A DNA stretch of 64,000 bases from Rhineura floridana (lineage: Eukaryota > Chordata > Lepidosauria > Squamata > Rhineuridae): NCBI RefSeq assembly GCF_030035675.1, contig NC_084489.1, positions 21,787,501 to 21,851,500 of the forward strand, read 5' to 3'. The notes beneath the pieces are model-generated. The model made no database searches. It was not told where the DNA came from and was given only the letters and a program-made list of their open reading frames with translations. A program made the position numbers and the translations under genes. Positions 45,541 through 57,834 of the stretch are shown in pieces; position 1 is the first letter of the stretch, and each line of letters starts with the position of its first letter.

Positions 45541-46670
45541 GAAGCCATTTCAAACAGGCCAAGGCCAGAGTAGTAAACCATACAGACACACAGCAGGTAG
45601 GCTCTTTGGGCTCACAGGTGTTTTTCATTATTTGATTCCCTTGTTTGAGAATTCCTTCCTGACAGGGCAATCCTATGCATTTGTTCTCCCAGGTGGGTTC
45701 AGTAAGACTTAGGGTGCTTCCAGATGGGTGTTTATTGTGGGATGGGTGCTCCTTATGTATGCATTGCTTTCTTCAGCATACACAACATCATTGGCAACAA
45801 AATGCCAGCCCATATCCCCCCCCCATTGAATCTGGATGTACCCTAGGAAAAATCCAAAAAGTTTTCAAAAGGCTCTTATTGCCAACACCCTGTCTTCTGT
45901 GAAGAGGTCCTTGCCTCTTTTGCTTGAAGAAATGTTGAGATTTGCATATTAGCTGCCTGGTTGTATAAATCTGAGCACTGGAAATTGAAACCAGGTCTTG
46001 CCTCCATATGCCTTCTTTGCTGGAGAATCTGTTGCTGGATTGTGGCTAGTAACATGTCTTCCAACCCCCTGTTTGAATCAGGGCCGCACATCCATCATGC
46101 CCCTGTAGGTCAACCGAGGTACTCCAGGCCATGGTATGCATCAGTCAGAGAGCAGGAGCATGGCAGGAAGCTGTCTGAAGAGCAAACCTTTCCATATGCT
46201 TAAAGTCAGTAAACCAAGCCTTGCTTTTGGAAAATGTGATGAATGAAAGACGGAAATATGACTCAAATCTCGCTTTCCTCATTACAAGCCGTATCAAGCT
46301 GGTAATGAGATAATGCTGGGTGGATAAACTCCCTCAATTTTGGCAGCATTTCTTTTCATTACTTTTGCTTTCAACCATGAAAATTCCTCTGAGGAGAACA
46401 GCTGACTCATAATTGGGCCAAACAGGAAAGAGCTTTCCAGTCTTTCTCTCTTGTGCACGAACTCCTTAGGACAATTCTCATACATAATACGAATTTTCCA
46501 CAGCACACTGTGAAATTATAATACTCATTATCATGTAGTTTAAAGTTAAAATATGATAGGCAGAGTAGCTCTCCACTAAAGCAAGGCTGCATTTTAATCA
46601 TTGGCATCAGAAATTTTGTTCTGTTAACGATTCATTAATTTTTTTGTTTCTTTCCAAAAGGTCTACTCAC
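45541..46670. other. Start of BFSP2 intron 1, no other feature
   Basis: Unique sequence next to pseudo-exon 1; no repeat recognised. Confidence 0.4.
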
Positions 46671-47126
46671 TGGGTGGTAGATGGTCTCCCAGCTCTCTCT
46701 CAGGACTCCCCAGTGATTGGCACTGGAAGACTTCTTGTTCAGGTAAACTCAGATGTGATTCTCAAGTTCCTGGTTGACCTGCTCTAAAGCTCTCACCTTT
46801 TCAATGTAGTCCACCAGGCACCCGTTCAGGCTTTCGTAAGACAGGCCCCGTCCCCTGTCCAGCCCTTGGGGTAATGGTACAGCTGAGCAAGAGCTACGAA
46901 GGCCTTGTAAGAAGACACTGCTTACACCCAGAGCTCTGCGGGACACCCGGGTGCCCAGACTGCTTATACCTTCCGTGGGTACAGTGCTCACATAAACACC
47001 TGATGGTCTCGACAAGTGTCCTCCCCCACCAACACTAACCCTACAGCTGGTGGTCCCCAAGCTCTCTACTGTGGAAGTAGAGGGCTATTGCCCCAGACAG
47101 GAAGCCTGGTGCCTTGTTAAAGGCAT
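46671..47126 (-). pseudogene. BFSP2: BFSP2 pseudogene exon 1 (head and start of rod)
   Basis: Starts at an ATG giving MPLTRHQASCLGQ, matching human MPLQRRRASFRG. TAG then occupies codon 14. The conserved head [29 protein letters not shown] and the rod start [19 protein letters not shown] follow. At codon 126 TGA stands where human has arginine, best explained as CGA to TGA. Past it, homology resumes (ANHWGVLRESWETIYHP) up to the donor GTGAGT. The exon is full length, 456 nt. Confidence 0.9.
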
Positions 47127-48047
47127 GCTACACCTCAGAACACCTGCCCTAAATGAGTTGCTTCTTCCCTCCGTGCCCTTCTGCTGCTGTACCCAGCACC
47201 CGAAAACTGCACAAGTGGTTTAACAGTTTGGACTGGCAAGAAGGGCCCCCGTTCCCCAGTCCATGGGTCAAGAACACTGAGCCCAGACAACATGATAAAA
47301 TTAGCTTAAAATCTATAACACAAAGATTCAGGCAAGATCTAATTAAAAGCTGATTTGACATCAGGACCAAATAAGAAATGGGCAGATCAGAATTTGCAAG
47401 CTACCATAACATTTCCATCAGCCCTTGCTGTAAGAGGCTCACAGAGTAGTGCTCCAAATATTCTCAGAGCCTGTTTGCACATATGACGGGGCATGGATTC
47501 TTGCCTGGCTTGTCAGCCAGTCTCTTAATGCTCAGGTAATACTCCATAAGTGGGCAGGTTAGTCACTGCACAATATGCTGGGGAAGAAGGATAGCTGTCT
47601 TTTTGTTCCATGGCTCAACCAAAAAGAATGCTAGACTATATCCTAGAATATCAGCAGAAGCTCCTGAGCTTGCTCAATCTTGTGAAATAGGCTTGTGAAA
47701 GGGAAGGGAAAGCTGAATAGAATGATGCGGGTTTTTTTAAAAAAAAATGTGGCTTGGCTACATACAAGTGAAATACAAACTGCAAGCAACTAGCAAAGGC
47801 GACAGAACAAACTGGTTCGGCAGGCATTTTTGCTTAGAAATCACTTTTATTTTATAAAGATGAAGTTTGGTCTGTAAAGTTTTTAACCACATGTATAAAA
47901 AAGAGGGTGATAATTTTTGGGGGTGGGGAGGAAGCTCAAAATGTTTCTCATAATTCAAGGTTACACAAAGGTTATATTTATAATATATATATAGATTTAT
48001 AGACAGATAGATTTTGGAGACCATAATGATGGGACTGCAAGTGCAAG
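47127..48047 (-). other. TMEM108 3' UTR and gap to BFSP2
   Basis: Only 921 bp separate the TMEM108 stop from the old BFSP2 start, on the same strand. Conserved MPL homology begins right at 47126. The TMEM108 3' UTR must lie here or run into the pseudogene; an AATAAA is at 47851-47846. Confidence 0.5.
47846..47851 (-). terminator. Candidate TMEM108 poly(A) signal
   Basis: AATAAA on the minus strand about 200 nt past the stop codon; position-based call only. Confidence 0.35.
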
Positions 48048-48798
<751 letters not shown>

Positions 48799-48908
48799 TC
48801 ATCCAGATCTGTCTGCTCTGGAGGTACCTTAATCACACCAGTTCCCCCACTCCCACCCAGGAGCCTGTCTTAGCTTGGGACGTCGGACTTTTGGTCCCTT
48901 CAGACCTA

Positions 48909-48998
48909 TAAAGCAGGAATGGGGAACCTGTGGCCCTTCATCTATCATTGGACTCCATCTTCCATCACCCCTGACCATTGGCCATGCTGACTGGGGTG
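48909..48998. mobile_element. Palindromic hAT-like MITE, right arm degraded
   Basis: GGGGAACCTGTGGCCCTTCA and TTGGACTCCATCTTCCATCA on the left; GGCCATGCTGACTGGGGTGA then GGGCCATG on the right. Confidence 0.6.
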
Positions 48999-49547
48999 AA
49001 GGGCCATGACTTCCCTGTGTCTGCTGTAAGGATTCTGTTATTCATGCCACAACAGTATTTTGAATATCTTTATTTTTGTACCATTAGAGCCACGTTATAT
49101 AGTCCTTTGTTTTAGCTGCTGGGTTGATGGAGTAACTGCTATCGCTGTAGTCCAATGCTGCTGAGAAAGAGAAACTGCCTTAGCACCCATGCCTTGCAGA
49201 GCTTGCAGCTATAAACCTTGTTTGTAAAAATTTGGGATCTAATTTCTTTTACAGTTTTACCCTTCGATTACATTCCTCACGAGTGGACTTGTGATTAGCA
49301 TCACATGGTTCTGGTGCCAAGCCTCACGATTTCACATTTAAAAGAGACGCCTGTTTTAATAGTTTGGGAGGCCCACAGCTTTTTGGGATATACACCTCTT
49401 GATGCAATCTAGTAGAATGCCATTCACTCTCTGTGAGTGACAAGCACAGGTCTGCAGAAGGTGCATGTTGTGATTTATGATATTTTATGAAATAAGAACA
49501 CCATACAAGACCATCCAATATTTTCAAATTTTGTTTCAGGCATAAAA

Positions 49548-49720
49548 ATGTAAGAAGAGCCCAGCTGGATGAGACCAATCGAGTTCATTATCCTGTTTTC
49601 CACAGCGGCCAACCGGATGCCTCTAGGAAGCTCACAAGGACGACATGAGCACAGTAGCTTTCTCCTAATAGCTGTTCTCCAGCAACTGCTATTCAGAGGC
49701 CAGACCAGCGGAACAACACG
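49548..49720 (-). mobile_element. CR1 3'-UTR fragment
   Basis: AGAGCCCAGCTGGATGAGAC, then CCACAGCGGCCAACCGGATG and GCTCACAAGGACGACATGAG, is a diverged version of the CR1 3' UTR seen at 45,060-45,180 in reverse. Confidence 0.7.
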
Positions 49721-49957
49721 GCTGCTTGCCCACTCACCCATTTTGAATTTTGCTGGTGTCTTTGAAAATATACAGCAGAATATTTTTCTAAGGCACTGGA
49801 GCCTGTAGCTGTCTAGTTTATAATGAACCAAACTGTGGAATATCCTTGGTGCCGTCTTTCTACAGCCCCAAAGGCCCAGAGAGTGTACTGCTCGTGCTCC
49901 TGTTTCCAGGAAGTACAGTCATGCCATGTAATATGTAGAATTTGTTCTCATTACCTG

Positions 49958-50012
49958 TTTATTTATTAAATTTCTATCCCCCCCTTCCTCCCAGAAGGTG
50001 CACAGGGTGGCA
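49958..50012 (-). mobile_element. SINE 3'-tail fragment
   Basis: TATTTATTAAATTTCTATCC followed by CCTTCCTCCCAGAAGGTGCA; reversed SINE tail only. Confidence 0.45.
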
Positions 50013-51364
50013 TGAATTAATGAATATCTAATCGTTAGATTCCAGAGGGATAAAATTCACTATGTCAAAGGTGCACAGCAGATGCACTTAACAGTCAACC
50101 AATTAGTTGTGCTTTTTCAAAAAATGGCAGAAGGGAAGAAAGGATTACTTACAACCTTTCCCCTCCAGCCATTTTTCTGTTCAAAATTCTGTGCAGCTAC
50201 TTTTCCAGCTGTGGGAGGAAAATATAGCAGCTGGGAAGGAGGGGGATTTGAGTGGGGAATGGCCAAGCGAAAGGGATTAAGCTGCCCCCTTCACTATTCC
50301 TCTCCATAGTTGTTTTTCATTAGGATATTCATTCATGCATGCAGTTCATTCCATTCATTCTTAGGAGACTCTTGCATATGCCTGCTGTCAAATGTTTGGC
50401 CCAAATACTGCTCTCAAGGTTTAAAGTGCCAGATGTTATATGTTCAACTCTAAATTCATAAGCACCTATAAATTCTCTGAAAAATGCAGCACAGCAAAGG
50501 CTAAGTCTTGAATTGCTATTACCAAGGGGGTCACTATAATCAGGTTTCACGGCATGCTCTCTTCTTAACACAAAATAGCCCAGAGAGTGTGCTAGCACAA
50601 TCTTATCTGTTTTGATTTGGATCAAGAGATGCTTTAACTTCTTATTACCACTGAAAAGCTTCAGAATCTGCAATTTCATCTATGCCCATCATAATTGCTT
50701 TGCTTGGAGAGACAGACTCCTTTGCATTGTGTCGCTGTGAAAATTCAGACATAGGCCTGAACTATTTTTTAGCTGAGCAAGATTAACTCCGTGCCCTACT
50801 CCCTTCCTGTTATATTAGTAAACATAGACTCATAAGAGTTGGAGGGAGCATTATAGTTCCTGCAGAAAAATCTGGAGATGATGCATCCCCAACAGATGAC
50901 TGCCCGATCTCTGTTTGAAGATCTCTAGGGTGTGAGAGCCCCCCCCCCTGTGCCAAGTAACTGGTTCCATTGCTGAACTGTTCTTAGTTAAGAAGTTTCT
51001 CCTAATGGAATTTTCCCTCTTGTAGCTTAAGCCCTGTTAAATCTAATCCTAGGGGAGCCATGTGTCCTACTTTACAGAGGACAATCCTCTATTCTGAAGG
51101 GACTATCAGATGACAGTCCTCTATTTGATGGGCTGCCCAATCCAAGTCTGGTGGACAAGGAACCACTTTACACTCTTGAAGCACTCTACACTGTTTTGGT
51201 TCCTCTGTGTATTTTGCATCTCGTACCTAGTCTATTGCCAAGCCTTAAGCAATTCCACCCAGAGCCAAATTCGCCATGTTCTGTCTCCCACCTTGAACCT
51301 GATATCCACCAAGAAACACAGGACACTAAGTAGCCAATTTGGGTACTTTTCCCTACAACCTGAA
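50013..51364. other. TMEM108 intron, no feature recognised
   Basis: No exon or repeat identified, apart from a short C-run at 50939-50948. Confidence 0.4.
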
Positions 51365-52274
51365 CCAGTGCATGGCTGCGACAATGGACTGGAAGAGGGC
51401 TAATAAACTGAGGCTCAATCCAGACAAGACTGAGATGCTGCTAGTAGGTGGTTCTTCTGACCAGATGGTGGATGTCCAACCTGTCCTGGATGGGATTGCA
51501 CTCCCCCTGAAGGAGCAGGTTCGTACCTTAGGGGTTCTCCTAGAACCATCTCTGTCACTTGAGTCTCAGGTAGCCTCAGTGGCACGGAAAGACTTCTACC
51601 AACTTTGGTTGGTGGCCCAGCTACGCCCCTATCTGGACAGGGATAACCTGGCTTCAGTTATCCATGCTCTGGTAACCTCCAAGTTAGATTACTGCAATGC
51701 GCTCTGCGTGGGGTTGCCTTTGAAGACAGTTCGGAAGCTGCAGCTTGTGCAAAATGCAGCGGCCAGATTGGTAACAGAGACCAGACGGTTCGAACGTATA
51801 AAACCGATTCTGGTCTGCTTGCATTGTCTGCCTGTATGTTTCCGAGCTGGATTCAAGTGCTGGTTTTAACCTATAAAGCCTTACATGGCTTAGGACCACA
51901 ATACCTGATGGACCGCCTCTCCTGACGTGAACCCACCCATACACTACGCTCAACATCCAAGGCCCTCCTCTGGGTGCCTCCTCTGCAGGAAGCTGGGAGT
52001 CTGGCAACAAGGGCCTTCTCAGTGGTGGCCTCCAAATTATGGAATGATTTGTCTGATGAGGTGTGCCTGGCGCCAACACTATTATCTTTTCGGCGCCAAT
52101 CAAGACTTTCCTCTTCCCCCAGGCATTTTAGCATGTGTTTTTAAATTGTTTTTAAATTTTTTAAATTGTTTTTTAAAATTTGTATATTTGTTTTTAATGT
52201 TTTTAATTGCTGTAAACCGCCCAGAGAGCTTTGGCTATGGGCCAGTATATAAATGTAATAAATAAATAAATAAA
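51365..52274 (+). mobile_element. L2-type LINE, 3' part
   Basis: Plus strand. Coding part reads [80 protein letters not shown], then a frameshift before the final FSVVA-type block. 3' UTR AACCGCCCAGAGAGCTTTGG and tail AATAAATAAATAAATAAA. It covers almost the same part of the element as 25552-26461. Confidence 0.92.
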
Positions 52275-52312
52275 CCTGGGCACCAGGCTACAAAACCCAA
52301 GTTTGTTCTACA

Positions 52313-52456
52313 GCAGGAGTGGGGCATCTTTGGCCCTCCAGATGTTGCTGAACTGCAACTTCTACCAGTCCCAGCCAGCATGGCCAATAGCCAGGGATGA
52401 TGGGAGCTGTATTTCAGCAACATTTGGAGAACCAAAGGTTCCCACGCTTGTTCTAC
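52313..52456. mobile_element. Palindromic hAT-like MITE
   Basis: GGCCCTCCAGATGTTGCTGA left, CAGCAACATTTGGAGAACCA right, outer ends GTGGGGCATCTTT and AAAGGTTCCCAC. One of the more complete copies; it lies directly after the L2 tail. Confidence 0.75.
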
Positions 52457-53224
52457 AGGAAGCCTGCCTCTTCTTTGCAGTAGGTCCTGCAAATCCTAAG
52501 GCCAAACATGTATTCTGCTCTTGCAAAACTGAACTGGAAGGTCGTATCTGAGTATACTGCATCTTGCTTTATCCATAAGAGTCTGTTTTCCTGATCTATA
52601 CAGTAATTACGACCTTATGTAAATACTTTACTCTTTATTTTAGTGCCTATGCATGTGGTTTATACTATATTGATGTTTGCACTTGTAAATATAAGTGGGA
52701 ATTCTCCCATACATGTAATTGCTGATATTTCATTTGAGCTTTGTGTACATGTTCACATGATGTTTCTGCAGCGTAGCACGAGTGCTCCTTTCTAAATGGT
52801 CCTGATTCATAGGGGCATCTCTTTCATCCTTGCTGAAGGGTTTCCCAGGGGAAATGCCCATTGGTATTTGCAGTGGAAATAGAAGTTCCAATTTTGCTTG
52901 GATGGTTCTCCTTGAGCTTCAGCCCAGAGTTATCAGGGCTTTATTTTGAAGGACAACTGACAAAGTAGGGAGAGTGGACTAGTGCAGACAAATGAAGCAG
53001 GTAGTGCTCCTATAAGACTCAAGACTTGCTTCCTATTGGGTAAAAGTAACAAGACCCTTCTCAATCTAGTTAAGTTTAAATTCCACTGTGAATCCTCCTT
53101 TTGCTGCTGGTTATAACATAGTGTACTGTGGTGCTCATAATCAGAGAAGCTATACCCATTGTCACCAATCTTTCTGGGCCTCTGGGCAGATTTGCAAACT
53201 GGAGAAATTGTCATGGGCACCACA

Positions 53225-53400
53225 CACACTGGGGAAGAGCCATACAGGAGCTCAGTGGCAGAGCACTTGCTTTGCATGGAGAAGGTCGAGAACTGCTGCC
53301 AGTCAGTGTAGACAATATGAATCAGTGTAGACAATACTGATGGGCCAATGGTCTGACTTAGTATAAAGCAAATTCCTATGTTCCTATGTGCACACTGCAG
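53225..53400 (+). mobile_element. tRNA-derived SINE, internal deletion
   Basis: Box A region GAGCTCAGTGGCAGAGCACT, then GAACTGCTGCCAGTCAGTGT, GGGCCAATGGTCTGACTTAG and the tail TTCCTATGTTCCTATG. Box B is missing compared with 58250. The block TCAGTGTAGACAATA is tandemly repeated. Confidence 0.75.
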
Positions 53401-54084
53401 CCTATTCTAATGGCTACAACAGAATGCTTCTTTCAAGCCTAATTTCAGTGGGATAAGAAACCCTGTGGGCATCATGGAAGGCCTCTGTGGGCACACCTCA
53501 GGTGCCAGGTTGGCAACCCCCAAGTAAGGATGCAAGAAGGCATTGTTTTCTGTTCCACCCTGTATTCCTCACATTCAGCACTGTTTTCGTTCTGCTGGAG
53601 TTCATCTGCCAAAACCTAGGTAATTCTCCACACTGTTTGCTGTAATGAAATTACATAACTTATACCATTCATGTAATTCATTAGTAAATTATGTTGTCAT
53701 TACGTTATTCCACCCCATTCACTGCAATGCAAAGGGAACACAAGGCAAAAGGGGGGAAGGAACGTAATCAGTAACATATTGTTTGCAGACTGAAAGCAAC
53801 AACAGTGAATACCAATCATTTTCACTGGATTGATTCCTGTTCCAGACAAGAGATGAATAAATGAACATCGGTCATTTTCATTCCTGTTTCCATTTCTCAT
53901 GACACTTGTGCAACCAAATTGCAGTCTCTCTACTAGCTTAGGGAAAAAATGTATTTTCTCAGCAACAGGTTGAATGCTGGGAGAATAGCCTTTGGACAGA
54001 AGTGCTTACTTCAGGGAAACCTTTGGATCCTGAGCAACAGGTAAAGAACAACTGTACACTGCTGTGCTGTACTCCGATTGTCTA

Positions 54085-54290
54085 AAAAGGGCATTTTAAA
54101 AAAAATTGCATCTATATTCCACTTTTCCCCCAAGGAGCTCAATGCACCATTCATGATTCTCCCACCTCCTTTTAACCTTGCAACAACCTGGTGAGGTATG
54201 TTAGGTTGAGAAAGAGTGACTGGCCCAAGGTTACCCAGTGAGCTTCACAGCCCAACACTCTTAACAATTATACCACACTGGCTGTTTCAG
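54085..54290 (-). mobile_element. MIR-like SINE
   Basis: Reversed core with CTTGCAACAACCTGGTGAGG, GTGACTGGCCCAAGGTTACC and the box-A complement AACAATTATACCACACTGG. Confidence 0.65.
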
Positions 54291-54603
54291 AGAAAATATA
54301 TGGTGGAAGACAGCTTTAAGGGTGGTCTGCAGCACATAAAATAAATCCTCTTGATTCAACATCCTTGAGTCTGTCATCACACCTACTACGCTAGCTTGTT
54401 AGCTACGTGAGCAGACAAATCTGCCCTGCAAAGGCAGATTCCTCTCTCTCTCTTCAGGAAATCATTAGTCTGAAGAAAATATTCAAGAACTACACAGAAA
54501 CATTTTTTTATCTCAAATTTCTGAATGAAAAGTATCTCATGGGGAAAACAAATACTGACAATTAAAGCAAGTACAGTTATTAAGGTAAACAGAGTGCTTG
54601 TGA

Positions 54604-54692
54604 GCTTCCCATGGGCATCTGGTGGGTCACTGTGACAACAGGATGCTGGACTAGATGGGCCTTTGACCTGATTCAGCAGGGCTCTTTTTGTA
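54604..54692 (+). mobile_element. CR1 3'-UTR fragment
   Basis: GAGCTTCCCATGGGCATCTG, GACAACAGGATGCTGGACTA and GATTCAGCAGGGCTCTT; the terminal part of a CR1 copy, directly followed by a SINE. Confidence 0.75.
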
Positions 54693-54696
54693 TTAT

Positions 54697-54900
54697 ATTT
54701 ATATTCCTCCTTTCCTGCAAGGATCTCAGTGTGGTGTACAAGGCCTTCCCCAGCCCCATTTTATCCTCACAACAACCCTGTGAGGGTAGGTTAGGCTGAC
54801 AGACAGTGACTGGCCCACAGCCACTCCTCATGAGTGGAGATTTGAACTCTGGGCTCCCAGGTCCTACTCATGACATTCTAACCTCTACATCATGTTGGTT
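54697..54900 (-). mobile_element. MIR-like tRNA-derived SINE
   Basis: TCACAACAACCCTGTGAGGG, GACAGTGACTGGCCCACAGC, box-B complement GATTTGAACTCTGGGC and box-A side ATTCTAACCTCTACATCATG. Confidence 0.8.
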
Positions 54901-54939
54901 ATCATGGATTCAAATGAACATTTCCCACCTCAGCATATC

Positions 54940-55042
54940 TCCAGATGCTGCTGGACTACAGCTCCCATCATCCCTGACCATGAACTGTGTTGGCTGAGAC
55001 TGATGGGAGCTGTAGTGCAGCAGCATCTGGAGAGCCACGGAG
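54940..55042. mobile_element. Palindromic hAT-like MITE
   Basis: CTCCAGATGCTGCTGGACTA and GTGCAGCAGCATCTGGAGAG are arms; well preserved interior GGGAGCTGTAG. Confidence 0.75.
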
Positions 55043-55529
55043 TGGCCACCTCTGATATAAGCTATGAACATTATCAGTATGTAGTGGATCAGAGCTCTGT
55101 TTAAAATAGTAGAGAGCACTATGATGGAGAGACTGTTAATCAGAAGGGTTGATTCGGCTCCTGCTTTAGTCAAAGGAAAAGGTGTGCTTGTGCTATAAAC
55201 CTCTTTGTTGAATTAATAGTGATTACTCCTGTCACATTCAAAACTGCAAGCTATTATGACCCCGACCGCAATGCTCAAGACAGGCTCTTTGCTTCAATTT
55301 ATCCCTGCTGTTCATTTAATTCCTACTGTACAAATCTACTTAGGCCCTAAGTAAACAAACCGATGTGTAGGCAAGTAGTCCCAGGGTGATCATGAAAAGT
55401 GTTCCGTGTGTAAGTGCCCATTTGCAGATGAATTGATCCCCTGGAGACCTCTCCCTGTCAGGGCTTGTTTATACGGCTTGCTGTTGACTCAGTATCAACA
55501 ATCTTTGTATTTACAGGCTTGGGTTGATA

Positions 55530-55795
55530 GGATAGTGTATTTTATTTTTATTTACTACATTTATATCCAGCTTTTTGCCCAGAAGGTCAAGGCAGCTTCC
55601 ATGGTTTCCCGCCCTCCCCCCATTTTGTCATCATATGGTTGTTGTGAGGACAGCCAGCATGTGAGGTGACTTAGGCTGAGAGATAGTGACTTGCCCAAGG
55701 TCATCCCTTGAGCTTCATGGACGAGTGAGGATTTGAATCCAGGTCTCCTGGGCCCTAATCCAACACTCTAACCACTATACGAGTCACACCTTATC
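55530..55795 (-). mobile_element. MIR-like tRNA-derived SINE
   Basis: Reversed full-length type: tail TTACTACATTTATATCCAGC, core GTGACTTGCCCAAGGTCATC, box B complement GATTTGAATCCAGGTCTCCT, box A complement ACTCTAACCACTATACGAG. Confidence 0.85.
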
Positions 55796-55889
55796 TGCTC
55801 AGGACACTTACCATGTGCTAGAAGTAAATTCTGAAGTTCATTCACCTCCCAAAGATACCCATGATAAAAAGATTGGATCCAGACCAAGT

Positions 55890-55975
55890 TAGTTGAACTG
55901 AAGTCCCACTGAAATCAATGGGACAAGTTAGTTGTGACTTTTAACTGAAGTCCTATTGATTTCAACCAGAGGTAA
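55890..55975. repeat. Diverged P2-like repeat pair
   Basis: AACTGAAGTCCCACTGAAAT and AACTGAAGTCCTATTGATTT lie about 45 bp apart in the same orientation. Probable remnants of the short palindrome type. Confidence 0.4.
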
Positions 55976-57134
55976 GGGCAACGAACTTAGCCTGCTTTCA
56001 ACCCATTGCTGCTTCCACAACCTTATAACCTAAGCTTAAACAGATCCAGGAAATTGTCGTTCAAAACCTTAAGATGTTAAGAGAACAGAAATTGCCTCGC
56101 CCTGCATAGAGCTAATAGCAGCATGAGGGATCCTTACACAGAAAATGGCACAGGAAAATCCCACAACATTTACAGTTTGTTAATTCATGAACAATTATGA
56201 ATGGTGTGGACAGAGAAATTCTCTCTCTTGCTCTTTTAATAAGGGAGAGAAGATAAGGGGAAGGTTATTCCATTTGCAGTACTGTATAGAAAACCCAGAT
56301 GAGCAGGAGAGAGCAGGGAGTGTGATTCCTCAAGTGGGTCCTGTAACAAAACATCGCAGTGTAGAGTTTTCCTTTTCCATTCTGTTACTCCTGGCTTTCT
56401 GTTCTCTCTCTTTCTCTGCCCCCTCCCCATAATCAGTCAGCATTGCATGGCCACTGGGCATGCTCATTGGGATGCCCCCCCCGATTTTTTATTCCTTTCC
56501 CCCCCCACTTCTGCAAATCTTTGGGTTTCCCTGAATCTGCTGATACTCTCTCTTTTGTGTGGATGTCGCAGTTTTGACTCCATAAGCAACAGCACTGAGA
56601 AAACTGAGATAAATGATTTGTGTGCTTTTTTCTTTCTGATTCTATTTCCAAATAATCCCTATACTGGGATGAGTTTTTTGGGGGGAGGGGGCAGGAAGGA
56701 CATTGGAAAGTACTTTCACCTAGACAGACCATTCTAAATTGCTTAGATAGTTAATTACAGGGCTTCTGTTAAAGTGGGTGGAGATTTTGCAGCTAAATCT
56801 CTGCGCAAGCCTTTGGAAAACATTAGGTTTGCTGTTTGGCAAATTATGTTGCCAGCAAAGTATCATGTTTGTCTCTGGTGGACTGGAAAGACAGATTCAT
56901 GGCATCTAAGCCACAGCGATTGCTTTATTTTTATTCTCAAGTGGAATGGCAGTAAAAATTATCCTGAAACTCTCAAAAGTTTGAACTTGCATGTTTGGAT
57001 GTGTATTGGTTAGCCAGAGTGGTACTGGTTAGATTACCAATAATCCCAGTTTGGAAACCCTACATGGTAAAGGGCATTCAGTGTAAATAGTACAAGGGCG
57101 GCATAATACTATAGCCTGGAAATTCCCAATATAG
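55976..57134. other. TMEM108 intron, no feature recognised
   Basis: Open frames near 56.2-56.7 kb overlap on both strands and resemble no family; treated as non-coding. Confidence 0.45.
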
Positions 57135-57310
57135 ACTCCACAGCTCAGTGCCAGAGCACATGCTTTGCACTATGCCTAAGAATTTGATTCTGGGCTTCTC
57201 CATTTAAGGATTTAAAGTAGCAGGGCTACTTTACCCATGATCTAAATGCTGGGCCAGAGGACCAGTGACCTGGCTTAGTGTACAACTGCTTTCAGATAGA
57301 TAGCTCCTAG
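57135..57310 (+). mobile_element. Old tRNA-derived SINE
   Basis: CACAGCTCAGTGCCAGAGCA with CTTTGCACTATGCC and later GGGCCAGAGGACCAGTGACC and TGGCTTAGTGTACAACTGC. A degraded relative of the 58250 SINE. Confidence 0.5.
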
Positions 57311-57384
57311 CACTACCCAATCACTGAAGCCGCAAGTGGAACTGCAGTTGACATCCACACTAATGCGAGTATTGTACTTTTTCT

Positions 57385-57834
57385 ATGGGATGGAATGATC
57401 TGTCACTTTCGGTTCTCTCAGTTTCTAATTTTTCTGATCTTAAACTTGATTCTCTGCATTTCAGCAGCAATTTGCAATTTTTAAAAAATCCTCATGAAAA
57501 TCCTTCAGAATTTTAGTGCAAATTTTTACTAATAAATATATTTTTGTATGCAGTTTTCACTCATGCACACATTTTTGCAAGCAATTTATCCCAATATAAT
57601 GCATTCTTGTATGTTACTTTAACCAATATATTCATTTTGTGTACACTTTCCCCTAATACATGCATTTTTAAAAAAACATTGCTTGGTTGGGGAACTGCAA
57701 TTGCAAAATTCAGACAAGTGCAAATTTTGAAGGATGGCTGTGTTTCAGTTCTCATATTGTTTTGGAAAGTGCAAAATTGATAAATTTGGCTTTAAATGTG
57801 AATTGAATTGAATGTTTTCCCCATCTCTAGTGTA
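57385..57834. mobile_element. D-family DNA transposon, undisturbed copy
   Basis: Matches 32680-33175 without the SINE tail. Start ATGGGATGGAATGATCTGTC, end TTCCCCATCTCTAG, giving short imperfect TIRs. Possible target duplication TGTACTTT/TGTACCTC. Confidence 0.65.

Larger units (their letters stand above)
34010..47126 (-). pseudogene. BFSP2: BFSP2 (phakinin/CP49) unitary pseudogene
   Basis: Phakinin is an intermediate-filament protein that co-assembles with filensin (BFSP1) into lens beaded filaments. Six exons are seen on the minus strand at the orthologous place between TMEM108 and CDV3: 47126-46671, 40023-39947, 39170-39014, 36964-36813, 36411-36284 and 34216-34010. All have usable GT-AG sites and the phases expected from human. 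Homology is plain ([53 protein letters not shown]). The frame is destroyed: TAG at 47087-47085 and TGA at 46751-46749 in exon 1, a frameshift in exon 4 running into TGA at 36832-36830, and deletions of about 13 bp and 1 bp in exon 6. With introns kept and one locus, this is a unitary rather than processed pseudogene. Exons 2, 3 and 5 remain open, so the loss is not very ancient. Confidence 0.9.

Noticed and set aside
47039-47060. A TTG-type start for the BFSP2 first exon
   Set aside because: Homology runs further upstream to MPL at 47126; a non-ATG start at this point has no support.
56187-56737. Overlapping open frames on both strands as a TMEM108 exon
   Set aside because: No similarity to the Ser/Thr/Pro-rich ectodomain, and no splice-site context; both strands are open because of GC/CT-rich composition.
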